A stretch of 64,000 bases of DNA from Hymenobacter gelipurpurascens (lineage in GTDB: Bacteria > Bacteroidota > Bacteroidia > Cytophagales > Hymenobacteraceae): assembly GCF_900187375.1 (NCBI RefSeq), contig NZ_FYEW01000002.1, forward strand, positions 744,001 through 808,000, written 5' to 3'. The position numbers and the translations under genes were made by a program. The notes under the pieces were generated by a model, which saw only the letters and a program-made list of their open reading frames with translations, searched no databases and was not told the DNA's origin. Below are positions 1 through 8,139 of this stretch, in pieces; positions within the stretch are counted from its first letter, which is position 1, and each line of letters opens with the position of its first letter.

Positions 1-564
1 CGTTTGGTAGAGCAGGGGGCAGTTCAGCAGCTTCTCCAGCACCTTGCGGCGGCCACGGCGATACATAAAATCGGGCGCGAAACGGTACTCCTGTCGCACC
101 TGGCGGGCGTATTGCCAATAGTCGGCCTCCGGAGCACCGAGGATTTGTAGGTCCGCATCAAGAAAAAAGTGCAGGTCGGAGTCGGTGGCGGGCTGGGGCT
201 GGGTGTGGTCTTTGGTTCGCTCAATCAGGTAGGCCACGCGCTGACGGCGCTGCTCTGATAGGCTGGTGTGGCCTAGGAATTCCAGGGCCAGTGCGGCGCT
301 CCGCTTCTCGTTGTCGTCGCGGCGCGTGCTGTACACCGCATCATGAAACCAGATGGCCAGCTGTACCACTTCCGCATCCTGCAGCCCGGCCGCGTGCTGT
401 TGGGCGCTGTCGAGCAGGGTTTTGATGTGTTTCAGGGAATGGTAATGACGGTCGGAGCCTTCGTAGGCCAGGGTGAGCTGCTGCAGCATGGCCGTCCGGC
501 ACGCGGCATCGGCAAGGAGGGGCGTGGTGAGGCGGTACCAGCGGGAGGCCAGGGTCGTATTCAT
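1..564 (-). CDS. HD-domain metal-dependent phosphohydrolase (3' end cut by window edge)
   Basis: Begins at the ATG at 564 (read leftwards) and stays open for 188 codons to base 1, so the C-terminus lies outside the window. The protein has YHSLKHI near residue 42 and WFHDAVY near residue 73, followed by a helical region with RTKDH and FLDADLQILG. These His/Asp clusters fit the predicted metal-dependent HD-superfamily hydrolases of the COG4339 kind, which are small soluble proteins of roughly 200 residues, so little is probably missing. The substrate is unknown. No signal peptide or membrane segment is visible. It has the same orientation as the acetyltransferase upstream of it, 126 bases away, with no terminator evident between them. 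The HD assignment is firm; the reaction is not known. Confidence 0.85.
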   Translation of the reverse strand, partial: MNTTLASRWYRLTTPLLADAACRTAMLQQLTLAYEGSDRHYHSLKHIKTLLDSAQQHAAGLQDAEVVQLAIWFHDAVYSTRRDDNEKRSAALALEFLGHTSLSEQRRQRVAYLIERTKDHTQPQPATDSDLHFFLDADLQILGAPEADYWQYARQVRQEYRFAPDFMYRRGRRKVLEKLLNCPLLYQT

Positions 565-690
565 CGGATAGAGCAGACGGATAGCGAGTGATAAGGAATA
601 TACTACTTACCTGACGCATAAAAAGGCCCTGTAGTGCCCATTTTCGGCCAAAAGCTCGCTTTTTCTGCAAATCCACTGACTATCAACCCA

Positions 691-1125
691 CTAATTTGCG
701 GTAGGCGTGCCATACGGATTAGCTCGCTTTATTTCCAGGTAGCGCTCCGGTGCGGCGAGGTCCTGGAAGCCGAACTGCCGATACAGGCCGTGGGCATCCA
801 GCGTGGCCAGCAGGTAGCGGCGCAACCCCTGCAACTCTCGGTGCTGCCAGATTTCGGACTGCAGCTGCTTCCCAATGCCCTGGCCCTGAAACTCCGGCAG
901 CACGAATACGTCGCAGAGCCAGGCAAACGTAGCTTTGTCGGTGACGACGCGGGCGTAGGCCACCTGCCGGCCAACGGGAGCATACACGCCAAAGTTCAGC
1001 GAGTTCACTATGGCACGCTGCACCGTTTCCAGCGGAATGCCTTGCGCCCAGTACGACTCCTGCGACAAGTAGCGGTGGATAACGGAAACATCGAGGCGGG
1101 CAGGGTCGGTGCTGATAGTGAACAT
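691..1125 (-). CDS. GNAT family N-acetyltransferase
   Basis: A 144-residue single-domain protein of the GCN5-related acetyltransferase fold. The acetyl-CoA loop is seen as EFQGQGIGKQL around residues 78-88, after the strand CDVFVLPEF, and the fold ends with YRQFGFQ, typical of the last helix and strand. Residues GVYAPVGRQVAYARVVTD form the preceding beta hairpin. It would transfer acetyl from acetyl-CoA to a small amine or protein N-terminus; the substrate cannot be told. It is likely cytosolic. It lies upstream of the HD-domain gene on the same strand and is divergent from the sugar dehydrogenase at 1270. Confidence 0.88.
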   Translation of the reverse strand: MFTISTDPARLDVSVIHRYLSQESYWAQGIPLETVQRAIVNSLNFGVYAPVGRQVAYARVVTDKATFAWLCDVFVLPEFQGQGIGKQLQSEIWQHRELQGLRRYLLATLDAHGLYRQFGFQDLAAPERYLEIKRANPYGTPTAN

Positions 1126-1269
1126 AAGTAAGCGGACGAAAAACGGCTCTGTAGGCCAGTAGGTGGAGCACGGAAAGTTACACCGCGAAAGTATGGCTTA
1201 CGCTCATCCGGTGGGCAGAATAATCCGTTGATCTAGTAGGCTGCCTAGGCCTCTCCTAACCCCTTGACT

Positions 1270-2670
1270 ATGAAACTTCTGGTTACTCTATTTCTCGCAG
1301 GTGCTCTGTTTACATGCTCCACCTCGGCCCAAACGCTACCCGTCCTGACGACTTTTCCGGTGGGCAATTCTACCGTCACGGTTTCGGCCTTAAGCACGGG
1401 CCTGCAGGTGCCGTGGGAACTGGTATGGGGGCCCGATAACTTCATCTGGATGACAGAACGCGGCGGCCGCATCAGCCGCGTGAACCCCACTACTGGCGCC
1501 GTTTCGCCGCTCATCACGCTCCCGGATGTGGCCACGAGCTCCGAGGGTGGCCTACTGGGCATGGCGCTCCACCCCGATTTCACGACCTCGCCCTACGTCT
1601 ATGTGGTCTACAACTACAACGACAATGGCTACAAGGAAAAGCTGGTGCGCCTGACCTATGCCAATGGCACGCTAGGCCAGCCGCTGGTACTGCTGGGCAA
1701 CATTGCGGCCACCAGCACCCACAGCGGCTCTCGTTTGCTCATTCTGCCCGACCGCACCCTGCTTATGACTACCGGCGACGCACAGGACCGCCCCGCTGCC
1801 CAAGACCGGGCCTCGCTGAATGGCAAGATTCTGCGCCTCAACCTCGATGGCTCTATTCCGGCCGATAACCCGGTAGCCAGCAATTACAGCTACACCTTCG
1901 GGCACCGTAACCCCCAAGGCTTAGTGCGGGGCTCCAATGGACTGCTATATAGCTCAGAGCACGGCGAAAACGCGGAAGATGAAGTGAACATCATTGAGCC
2001 CAACCGCAACTATGGCTGGCCTACCGTGGAGGGCCTGTGCAACCTTAGCGCCGAACAGGCCTACTGTACTGCCAACAACGTGCGGGAGCCCATTTTCACT
2101 TGGGCTCCTACCGTGGGAGTAGCTGCCCTCACATACTATGACCACCCAGCCATTCCGGGCTGGCGAAACAGTTTGCTGGCGGCTACACTGCGCGGCAGCA
2201 AGCTCACCCAAATTCCGCTCAACGCAACGGGTACTACCGCCGGTGAGGGAGTGTTCAGCCTCACGTCGTTTGGGCGGCTGCGGGCTATCTGCGTGTCGCC
2301 GCAGGGGCGCGTGTACGTGGGCACCAGCAACCAGGATGGCCGCGGCAACCCTGCCTCTACCGACGACCGGATTCTGGTGCTGGAAAACCTGGCCTACGTA
2401 GCCACGCCCACTACTGCCGTCCGCCAGGAAGCTCTAGGCCTATGGCCCAACCCGGCCCGCCACAGCGTTACGCTCAGGCTGCCCGCGCCCACCAGCACCC
2501 CGGCGCCCCTGGAACTGCGCGATGCACTGGGCCGGGTGGTCAGGACGAGCCGTTTTGCTGCGGGGCAGTCAGCCATAGAAATATCGTTGGCGGGGCTGCG
2601 GCCGGGCGTGTACTCGGCGCAGGTTCTGACTGCCGCTGGGCGCATCACGCAGCGCCTGCTGGTGGAATAG
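1270..2670 (+). CDS. Secreted PQQ-dependent sugar dehydrogenase (GSDH family) with T9SS sorting domain
   Basis: Start chosen at ATG 1270, which opens a clean signal peptide (MKLLVTLFLAGALFTCSTS, then AQ); the in-frame TTG six bases upstream adds only two residues. The body, about residues 30-370, is a glucose/sorbosone dehydrogenase beta-propeller: LVWGPDNFIWMTERGG, GGLLGMALHPDF, FGHRNPQG, HGENAEDEVNII and NYGWPTVEG are family signatures. These enzymes oxidise aldose sugars with the quinone PQQ in the periplasm or outside the cell. Residues after about 385 (LGLWPNPARHSVTLRL through GRITQRLLVE) are a T9SS type A C-terminal domain, so the protein is likely exported through the outer membrane and attached at the surface. 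The stop is followed by an AGGCCTAG motif copy. Confidence 0.9.
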   Translation: MKLLVTLFLAGALFTCSTSAQTLPVLTTFPVGNSTVTVSALSTGLQVPWELVWGPDNFIWMTERGGRISRVNPTTGAVSPLITLPDVATSSEGGLLGMALHPDFTTSPYVYVVYNYNDNGYKEKLVRLTYANGTLGQPLVLLGNIAATSTHSGSRLLILPDRTLLMTTGDAQDRPAAQDRASLNGKILRLNLDGSIPADNPVASNYSYTFGHRNPQGLVRGSNGLLYSSEHGENAEDEVNIIEPNRNYGWPTVEGLCNLSAEQAYCTANNVREPIFTWAPTVGVAALTYYDHPAIPGWRNSLLAATLRGSKLTQIPLNATGTTAGEGVFSLTSFGRLRAICVSPQGRVYVGTSNQDGRGNPASTDDRILVLENLAYVATPTTAVRQEALGLWPNPARHSVTLRLPAPTSTPAPLELRDALGRVVRTSRFAAGQSAIEISLAGLRPGVYSAQVLTAAGRITQRLLVE

Positions 2671-2755
2671 GCCTAGCTAAGCTGCTCCAAAACGTCCTAT
2701 GCGTTCGGTCCGTAAGAAAAGGCTGCTTCGTATTCCACCTCACAAGCAACCGAGT

Positions 2756-2893
2756 ATGCTTCCTCCTTTCATGAGACGCCGCGAGCGGACGCACGGCCCC
2801 GACTCTGACCCCGAATCCACGAAATGGATCTGGTATGTGTTTGGACTGATGACGCTGCTCTGGTTTCTGTATTCCTGGTTTTCCGATAAGTAG
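2756..2893 (+). CDS. Small single-pass membrane protein, unknown function
   Basis: A 45-residue frame starting at ATG 2756; an upstream in-frame ATG at 2699 would give 64 residues, and ATG 2771 is also possible. The N-terminal half is charged (RRRERTHGPDSDPES) and the C-terminal half is one hydrophobic helix rich in tryptophan and phenylalanine (WIWYVFGLMTLLWFLYSWF). It ends just before a clear terminator hairpin, which supports its being expressed, perhaps read through from the sugar dehydrogenase 85 bases upstream. I do not recognise a family. Confidence 0.5.
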   Translation: MLPPFMRRRERTHGPDSDPESTKWIWYVFGLMTLLWFLYSWFSDK

Positions 2894-2910
2894 GCTTTCT
2901 ACCGAAAATC

Positions 2911-2944
2911 AAAGGCCCGTACCTCAGGAGAAGTGCGGGCCTTT
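2911..2944. terminator. Intrinsic terminator, bidirectional
   Basis: Stem AAAGGCCCGTAC pairs with GTGCGGGCCTTT across a short loop, with A and T flanks on either side. It lies between the small plus-strand membrane protein and the convergent CDF gene and could serve both. Confidence 0.75.
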
Positions 2945-2979
2945 CGATAGGTTACTGGCCTAGGCCACTCCTAGCGGGC

Positions 2980-3984
2980 CTATTGCTCCTCTTCCTCCAA
3001 AAGCAGCTGGTGCCGCTCGTTCTTCACGGTATTGGCTACCGTCCAGGGTATTTCCTGGCTGAAGGAATGCTGCCGCACCGGGCAGTCGGGCATGTGGCAG
3101 TGCGAGCAGGCCGCGAAGGTGCAGGGGTCGGCGTGCACGAACATTTCTACCTCTACATCAAACTTGCTAGCCACAAACTCCTCAATGCGATGCACCTGGG
3201 CGTGCGTTTCATCGAGGGTGAAGTAATAAGGCATCGTGACGTGGCAATCGACGTGCAGATCGGAGCCGTAGCGCAGCACACGCAGGTTGTGCACATCAAT
3301 CCAGGAAGGCTGGCGGTGCGCCTGTAGCTCCGAAATCACCTGCTTCACGGTCTTCACATCCGACTCATCCATCAGGCCACCAATGGAGCGGCGCAGCATG
3401 CGGTAGCCGTTCACGACAATGAACACGCCCAGCAGCAAAGCCGCGCCCGAGTCAAATACTTCATTACCGGTAAACAGCACCAGCAGCAGCGCCAGGCACG
3501 ACACCAGCGTGCTCACGGAGTCCATGTACAGGTGCTGCCCATCGCCCACCAGCGCCACCGAGTTGTGTTGGCGGCCGGCCCGCACCAGCAGGAACCCCAC
3601 TACCAGGTTTACAATGGCCGTGATGGCCAGCAGCGCCATACCCCAATCGGGCCGCTCTACCGCGTGTGGGTTCAGTAAAGCCTGAATAGCCGAGCGGAAG
3701 ATATAGACACCCGCAATCAGAATCAGGGCGCCTTCGAACCCAATGGAGAGGTACTCGATTTTGCCGTGACCGTAGGGGTGATTTTCATCCTTGGGCAGGC
3801 TGGCCAGGTAGATGCTGTAAAGCGCAAAGCCACTCGTCACCACGTTGATGATGGACTCCAGGGCATCCGTAAGCACGGCCTGCGAGCGGGTGAGCAGGTA
3901 GGCGTAGAACTTGATAGCCACCAGTACTACGCTAACTACCAGCGACAATAGTCCGTAGCGCGTCTTGAGAGGAAGTGAAAACAT
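2980..3984 (-). CDS. Cation diffusion facilitator (CDF) transporter with Cys/His-rich tail
   Basis: A 334-residue divalent metal/proton antiporter of the inner membrane. It shows the usual hydrophobic segments, the TM2 metal-site motif TDALESIIN, the loop HPYGHGKIEYL and the TM5 motif GDGQHLYMDSVSTL. The cytosolic C-terminal domain (about 205-290) is present. The protein then carries an extra tail with CTFAACSHCHMPDCPVRQH, four cysteines and three histidines that look like a metal-binding or sensing site. Family members export Zn, Fe, Co, Mn or Cd; the DALES variant of the usual HD/DD motif does not let me fix the metal. It is convergent with the genes to its left and divergent from the Nramp gene, and it lacks the TTTAG operator found there. 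Confidence 0.92.
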   Translation of the reverse strand: MFSLPLKTRYGLLSLVVSVVLVAIKFYAYLLTRSQAVLTDALESIINVVTSGFALYSIYLASLPKDENHPYGHGKIEYLSIGFEGALILIAGVYIFRSAIQALLNPHAVERPDWGMALLAITAIVNLVVGFLLVRAGRQHNSVALVGDGQHLYMDSVSTLVSCLALLLVLFTGNEVFDSGAALLLGVFIVVNGYRMLRRSIGGLMDESDVKTVKQVISELQAHRQPSWIDVHNLRVLRYGSDLHVDCHVTMPYYFTLDETHAQVHRIEEFVASKFDVEVEMFVHADPCTFAACSHCHMPDCPVRQHSFSQEIPWTVANTVKNERHQLLLEEEEQ

Positions 3985-4094
3985 AGAGACGTAACCGTGG
4001 GACGAGCCACAAAATTCAGGTAAAAAACCCGGCCGGCCACCGATGCCACAACTTTTTGAAACAAAAGGAGTAATTAACCTGTCTTAAAAATAAA

Positions 4095-4110
4095 TTTAGA
4101 CAAGCCTAAA
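4095..4110. promoter_or_regulatory. Palindromic operator upstream of the Nramp gene
   Basis: TTTAGACAAGCCTAAA is a 16-base inverted repeat (TTTAGRC-NN-GYCTAAA). A second copy stands before the TonB receptor at 5575. The form resembles operators of DtxR/MntR-type metal repressors, which is an inference. A near-consensus minus-7 box (TTACTTTG, 4116-4123) lies just downstream, so a bound protein would block the promoter. Confidence 0.65.
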
Positions 4111-4146
4111 AACGTTTACTTTGTGAATTCTGCTATTCCTGACCCT

Positions 4147-5526
4147 ATGCCTCCAGCCATACAACCTCCTCCCGTTGCTCCTGCTTCTGAAGCTGCCACG
4201 CAGGCCGCTACGGGTTGGAGGCGCGCCCGGAAGAACAACTCCTTGGCGGAGGTATATGCTTCTATAAAAGTGCCGGCGCGGGATGCTTCTTTCTGGCGCA
4301 AGCTGATGGCGTTCTGGGGGCCGGGCCTGATGGTGGCCGTGGGATACATGGACCCCGGCAACTGGGCTACGGATATTGCCGGCGGCTCGCGCTACGGCTA
4401 TACGCTGCTTTCCGTCATCCTGATATCCAACCTGTTTGCCATGCTGCTACAGCACCTGGCCGCCAAGCTGGGCATCGTGACAGGCCGCGACCTGGCCCAA
4501 GCCTGCCGCGACCATTTCTCGAAGCCGGTAAGCATGGTGTTGTGGTTTCTATGCGAAATAGCCATTGCTGCCTGCGACCTGGCCGAGGTTATCGGCTCGG
4601 CCATTGCGCTCAATTTGCTGTTCGGTTTGCCCTTGCCCTGGGGCGTGGTGCTCACGATTCTGGATGTGCTGGTGGTGCTCATGTTTCAGCACAAAGGCTT
4701 CCGGGTGCTGGAAAGCATCGTGGCCGGCCTGATTGTGGTAATTTTTGGCTGTTTCCTTTACGAAATCATCGTTTCGCACCCCGATTATTTCGGGATTCTG
4801 GCTGGCATGGTGCCCCAGCCCGAGGTAGTCACGAACCCCGGCATGCTCTACGTAGCCATCGGAATACTGGGCGCTACCGTGATGCCGCACAACCTGTACC
4901 TGCACTCCAGCATTGTCCAGACCCGCGCTTACGGCCAGGATGAGCCCGCCAAGCGCGAAGCCATCAAGTTCGCCACCATCGATTCCACAGTGGCCCTGTT
5001 CCTGGCCTTCTTCGTGAATGCGGCCATCCTGATAACGGCCGCTGCGGCTTTCCACAAAAACGGCCGCCACGATGTAGCCGATATCAACCAAGCTTATGAG
5101 CTGCTGGCGCCGGTGCTGGGCGCGGGCGCGGCCAGCATCGTGTTTGCCGTGGCGCTGTTGGCGTCGGGCCAGAACTCTACGCTCACGGGCACGCTGGCCG
5201 GCCAGATTGTGATGGAAGGCTTCCTGAACCTGCAGCTGAAGCCCTGGGTGCGCCGCCTCATCACGCGCGCCATTGCCGTAATACCGGCCCTCATCGTGAC
5301 GCTGATTTATGGGGAGAAAGGCACTGGCGAGCTGCTGGTGCTCAGCCAGGTTATTCTGTCGTTTCAGCTCAGCTTTGCGGTGGTGCCCCTGGTAATGTTC
5401 ACGAGTAGCAAGCTCAAAATGGGCGTGTTTGTAAACCGGCCGTGGGTGCAGGTGGTGGCCTGGATAGTATCCGCCATCATCATCGTGCTCAACCTCTATC
5501 TGCTTTACGAAACCTTCTTCGGCTAA
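4147..5526 (+). CDS. Nramp family divalent metal ion transporter
   Basis: Imports Mn(II) or Fe(II) with protons across the inner membrane. Family signatures are GPGLMVAVGYMDPGNWATDI (TM1, with the metal-coordinating Asp-Pro-Gly-Asn) and GATVMPHNLYLHSSIVQTR (TM6, Met-Pro-His), plus about eleven hydrophobic segments. I prefer ATG 4147 to the in-frame GTG 4123, because a promoter-like box overlaps the GTG; the 42-residue N-terminal region is Pro/Ala-rich and cytosolic either way. It is separated by a terminator from the TonB receptor, but both carry the same operator, suggesting one metal-responsive regulon. MntH-type function is likely; which metal is favoured is not settled by sequence. Confidence 0.92.
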   Translation: MPPAIQPPPVAPASEAATQAATGWRRARKNNSLAEVYASIKVPARDASFWRKLMAFWGPGLMVAVGYMDPGNWATDIAGGSRYGYTLLSVILISNLFAMLLQHLAAKLGIVTGRDLAQACRDHFSKPVSMVLWFLCEIAIAACDLAEVIGSAIALNLLFGLPLPWGVVLTILDVLVVLMFQHKGFRVLESIVAGLIVVIFGCFLYEIIVSHPDYFGILAGMVPQPEVVTNPGMLYVAIGILGATVMPHNLYLHSSIVQTRAYGQDEPAKREAIKFATIDSTVALFLAFFVNAAILITAAAAFHKNGRHDVADINQAYELLAPVLGAGAASIVFAVALLASGQNSTLTGTLAGQIVMEGFLNLQLKPWVRRLITRAIAVIPALIVTLIYGEKGTGELLVLSQVILSFQLSFAVVPLVMFTSSKLKMGVFVNRPWVQVVAWIVSAIIIVLNLYLLYETFFG

Positions 5527-5533
5527 GAGAACG

Positions 5534-5562
5534 AAGGCGCGGGATACCTCTCGCGCCTTTTT
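5534..5562 (+). terminator. Intrinsic terminator after the Nramp gene
   Basis: AAGGCGCG pairs with CGCGCCTT, followed by a T run. It lies directly after the Nramp stop codon and before the receptor's own operator and promoter. Confidence 0.75.
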
Positions 5563-5574
5563 CGGGCCTAAAGA

Positions 5575-5590
5575 TTTAGACTTATCTAAA
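5575..5590. promoter_or_regulatory. Palindromic operator upstream of the TonB receptor
   Basis: TTTAGACTTATCTAAA matches the 4095 site: the left seven bases are identical and the right arm keeps CTAAA. It ends 25 bases before the receptor ATG, in an AT-rich stretch, where a bound repressor would block transcription. Confidence 0.65.
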
Positions 5591-5615
5591 TAAAAATAAT
5601 AGGTCAATCAAAATC

Positions 5616-8084
5616 ATGAAACACTTCGTCTTGTATATTACCTGGCTCTTGCTACTTCCAGTTTCGCTGGCCACGGCCCAGACGGGCAGTATTCGGGGGC
5701 AGGTGCTAGCCGAAGGCAGGCCACTGGAACTGGCTACGGTGGTGCTGCCAGGCACCTCCTTCGGTACCGCTACCGATGCTCAGGGCCGCTACGAGCTGCA
5801 CGGAATACCCGCCGGAGTCCATGACGTGGTGTTTTCCAGCTTAGGGTTTCAGGGCAAGCGGCAGCGGCTGGCCGTGGCAGAAGGCCAAACCACCGAGGTT
5901 TCCGCCCGCCTTTCACCTAGCCCAGCCGCCTTGCAGGAAGTGGTAGTAACAGGCGTATCGAGAGCCACGGAACTGCGCAAAAGCCCCGTACCGGTGGCAG
6001 TACTGAGCCGGCGCGAAGTGAACCTGAATGGCAGCAACAACGTGATTGATGCCGCCGTGAAAGGCGTACCCGGCCTAAGTGCTGTGACTACTGGCCCGAA
6101 TATCAGCAAGCCCTTCATAAGAGGCCTAGGCTACAACCGCGTACTCACACTGTACAATGGCCTACGCCAGGAGGGCCAGCAGTGGGGCGATGAGCACGGC
6201 ATCGAAATCGACCAGTATGATATCGACCGGATTGAGGTAGTGAAAGGCCCCGCCAGCCTGATTTATGGCTCCGATGCCGTAGCCGGCGTAATCAATATGC
6301 TGCCGCGCCTGCCCAACGGCCCCGTAGGCCAACTGCAGGGCGACGTACTGACGGAATACCAGACCAACAATAACCTGATCGGGACTTCCTTGGGGCTGAA
6401 CTACAACAAGGCTGGCTGGCAGTATGCGGGGCGGGGCTCCTACCGCTTGGCACAGGCCTACCGCAACGCCCTGGAAGGCCGCGTGTACGGCACGGCTTTC
6501 CGGGAGCTGAATCTTACGGCCATGGCAGGCCTAGAGAAAACCTGGGGCTCCTTGCAGCTATACGCCACGCTGTATGATAACCTACAGGAAATTCCGGATG
6601 GCAGCCGCGACTCCCTGAGCAGGCGGTTTACGCGCCAAGTGCTGGAAAGTGGGCTGGATATTATCAAGCACCGACCCATTGTGCCCACTGCCGAGCTGGC
6701 TACCTACCGCATCAACCCCTTGCACCAGCACATTCAGCACTACCGCCTGCTGAGCCGCACGCGGCTGCGGGTAGGCAGTGGGGAGCTGCACGCACTGCTG
6801 GGCGCCCAGCAGAATATCCGCCGCGAGTACAACCATCCTACTGCACCCGCGCAACCTGGCCTGGCCGTGGCCTTGAATACCTACAACTACGATGTGCGCT
6901 ACGCCGCCCCTACTTGGCACGGCCTAGAAGCCACGCTGGGCCTCAATGGCATGTACCAGCTCAACCGCAACCGCGACGCCACTGACTTCCCCATTCCCGA
7001 CTATTCTTTATTCGATGTAGGTGGCTACGCGTTTCTGAAAAGGAGCTTCGGCAAGCTCGACCTCTCGGGTGGCCTACGCTACGATACACGCCTGCTCCAC
7101 TGGTCTGATTTTGCCGTGGGCCTGAATCCGGCTACGGGGTTTTCGCAGCAGGTACCCGCTGTGAGTGGCCTGGAGCCGCAGTTTCCGGCGTTTCGGGCTA
7201 CGTACCGCGGGGCTTCGGCCAGCGTGGGCGCCACCTATAATTTGTCGGATAGACTGCTGCTGCGGGCTAACGTGGCGCGGGGCTACCGGGCGCCCAACAT
7301 CACGGAAGTAGGCTCCAACGGCCTCGACCCCGGCGCCCACATCGTGTACCTCGGCAACCGCACATTTGGGCCGGAGTTCAGCCTGCAGGAAGACCTCGGT
7401 CTGAGCGCTTACTTGCCCGATGCCGAGCTGAGTGCCAGCGTGTTCAACAACAACATCAACAACTACATCTACCAGGCTCGCCTCAACGATGCTAATGGGC
7501 AGCCCGTGGTGCTGGTGCCCGGCAACGCTACTTACCAATACCAACAGGGCCGGGCGCAGCTCTACGGCTTTGAGGCTACCGTGAATCTGCACCCGAAGGC
7601 GTGGCCGGCGCTGGCCTTCAACAACAGCCTGGCCTACGTAACGGGCCTCAACCGGGAAACTAGTTTACTGCAGGAAAATGGTGCGGACGCCAGGTACCTG
7701 CCCTTCATTCCGCCCCTGCGGACCCGCTCCGAAGTGCGCCTCAGCAAGCAGCAGCCCTGGGGGTCGCTCAGGCAGCCCTACGTACGTGCCGTGCTCGACT
7801 ACAATGCGCCCCAGAACCGGTTTTATGCCGTGGATAACACCGAAACCCGCACGGAGGGCTATGCTCTGGTGGGCCTGGGCCTGGGAACTGGCCTAGCCAG
7901 CGGCCCGGAAAAACGCGAATGGCTGCAGTTTTTTTTGCAGCTCGATAATGCATTCAACACCACCTACCAGTCGCACCTTAACCGACTGAAATACTTCGAG
8001 TATTACGCGGCTTCGGCCAACGGCCGGGCGGGCATCTACAACCAAGGGCGTAACCTGAGTCTGAAAATAACGCTGTCGTTCTAG
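5616..8084 (+). CDS. TonB-dependent outer-membrane receptor with carboxypeptidase-like N-domain
   Basis: An 822-residue importer of a metal, metal chelate or similar ligand across the outer membrane, driven by TonB. Domains in order: signal peptide 1-22; carboxypeptidase-regulatory-like beta sandwich about 25-105 (GSIRGQVLAEGRPLELATV, GIPAGVHDVVFSSLGF); plug about 115-235 (EVVVTGVSRATELRKSPVPV, DRIEVVKGPASLIYGSDAVAG); then the beta-barrel to a terminal SLKITLSF, where the final aromatic residue is typical for barrel assembly. Metal specificity is inferred only from the shared operator with the Nramp gene. The TAG stop is part of an 11-base CTAGGCCACTC repeat. The next gene follows 55 bases on without a terminator, so the two are probably co-transcribed. 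Confidence 0.93.
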   Translation: MKHFVLYITWLLLLPVSLATAQTGSIRGQVLAEGRPLELATVVLPGTSFGTATDAQGRYELHGIPAGVHDVVFSSLGFQGKRQRLAVAEGQTTEVSARLSPSPAALQEVVVTGVSRATELRKSPVPVAVLSRREVNLNGSNNVIDAAVKGVPGLSAVTTGPNISKPFIRGLGYNRVLTLYNGLRQEGQQWGDEHGIEIDQYDIDRIEVVKGPASLIYGSDAVAGVINMLPRLPNGPVGQLQGDVLTEYQTNNNLIGTSLGLNYNKAGWQYAGRGSYRLAQAYRNALEGRVYGTAFRELNLTAMAGLEKTWGSLQLYATLYDNLQEIPDGSRDSLSRRFTRQVLESGLDIIKHRPIVPTAELATYRINPLHQHIQHYRLLSRTRLRVGSGELHALLGAQQNIRREYNHPTAPAQPGLAVALNTYNYDVRYAAPTWHGLEATLGLNGMYQLNRNRDATDFPIPDYSLFDVGGYAFLKRSFGKLDLSGGLRYDTRLLHWSDFAVGLNPATGFSQQVPAVSGLEPQFPAFRATYRGASASVGATYNLSDRLLLRANVARGYRAPNITEVGSNGLDPGAHIVYLGNRTFGPEFSLQEDLGLSAYLPDAELSASVFNNNINNYIYQARLNDANGQPVVLVPGNATYQYQQGRAQLYGFEATVNLHPKAWPALAFNNSLAYVTGLNRETSLLQENGADARYLPFIPPLRTRSEVRLSKQQPWGSLRQPYVRAVLDYNAPQNRFYAVDNTETRTEGYALVGLGLGTGLASGPEKREWLQFFLQLDNAFNTTYQSHLNRLKYFEYYAASANGRAGIYNQGRNLSLKITLSF

Positions 8085-8139
8085 GCCACTCGGCGGGCGT
8101 TTGCGTAGGCGGCGCATACGCCCTCTTACTCCTCCCCTC

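Noticed and set aside
634..1131. A plus-strand frame opposite the first acetyltransferase
   Set aside because: The minus strand shows a complete GNAT fold; the plus frame has no motif.
4549..5607. A 352-codon minus-strand open frame opposite the Nramp gene
   Set aside because: Antisense to a clear transporter gene; low-complexity translation without motifs.
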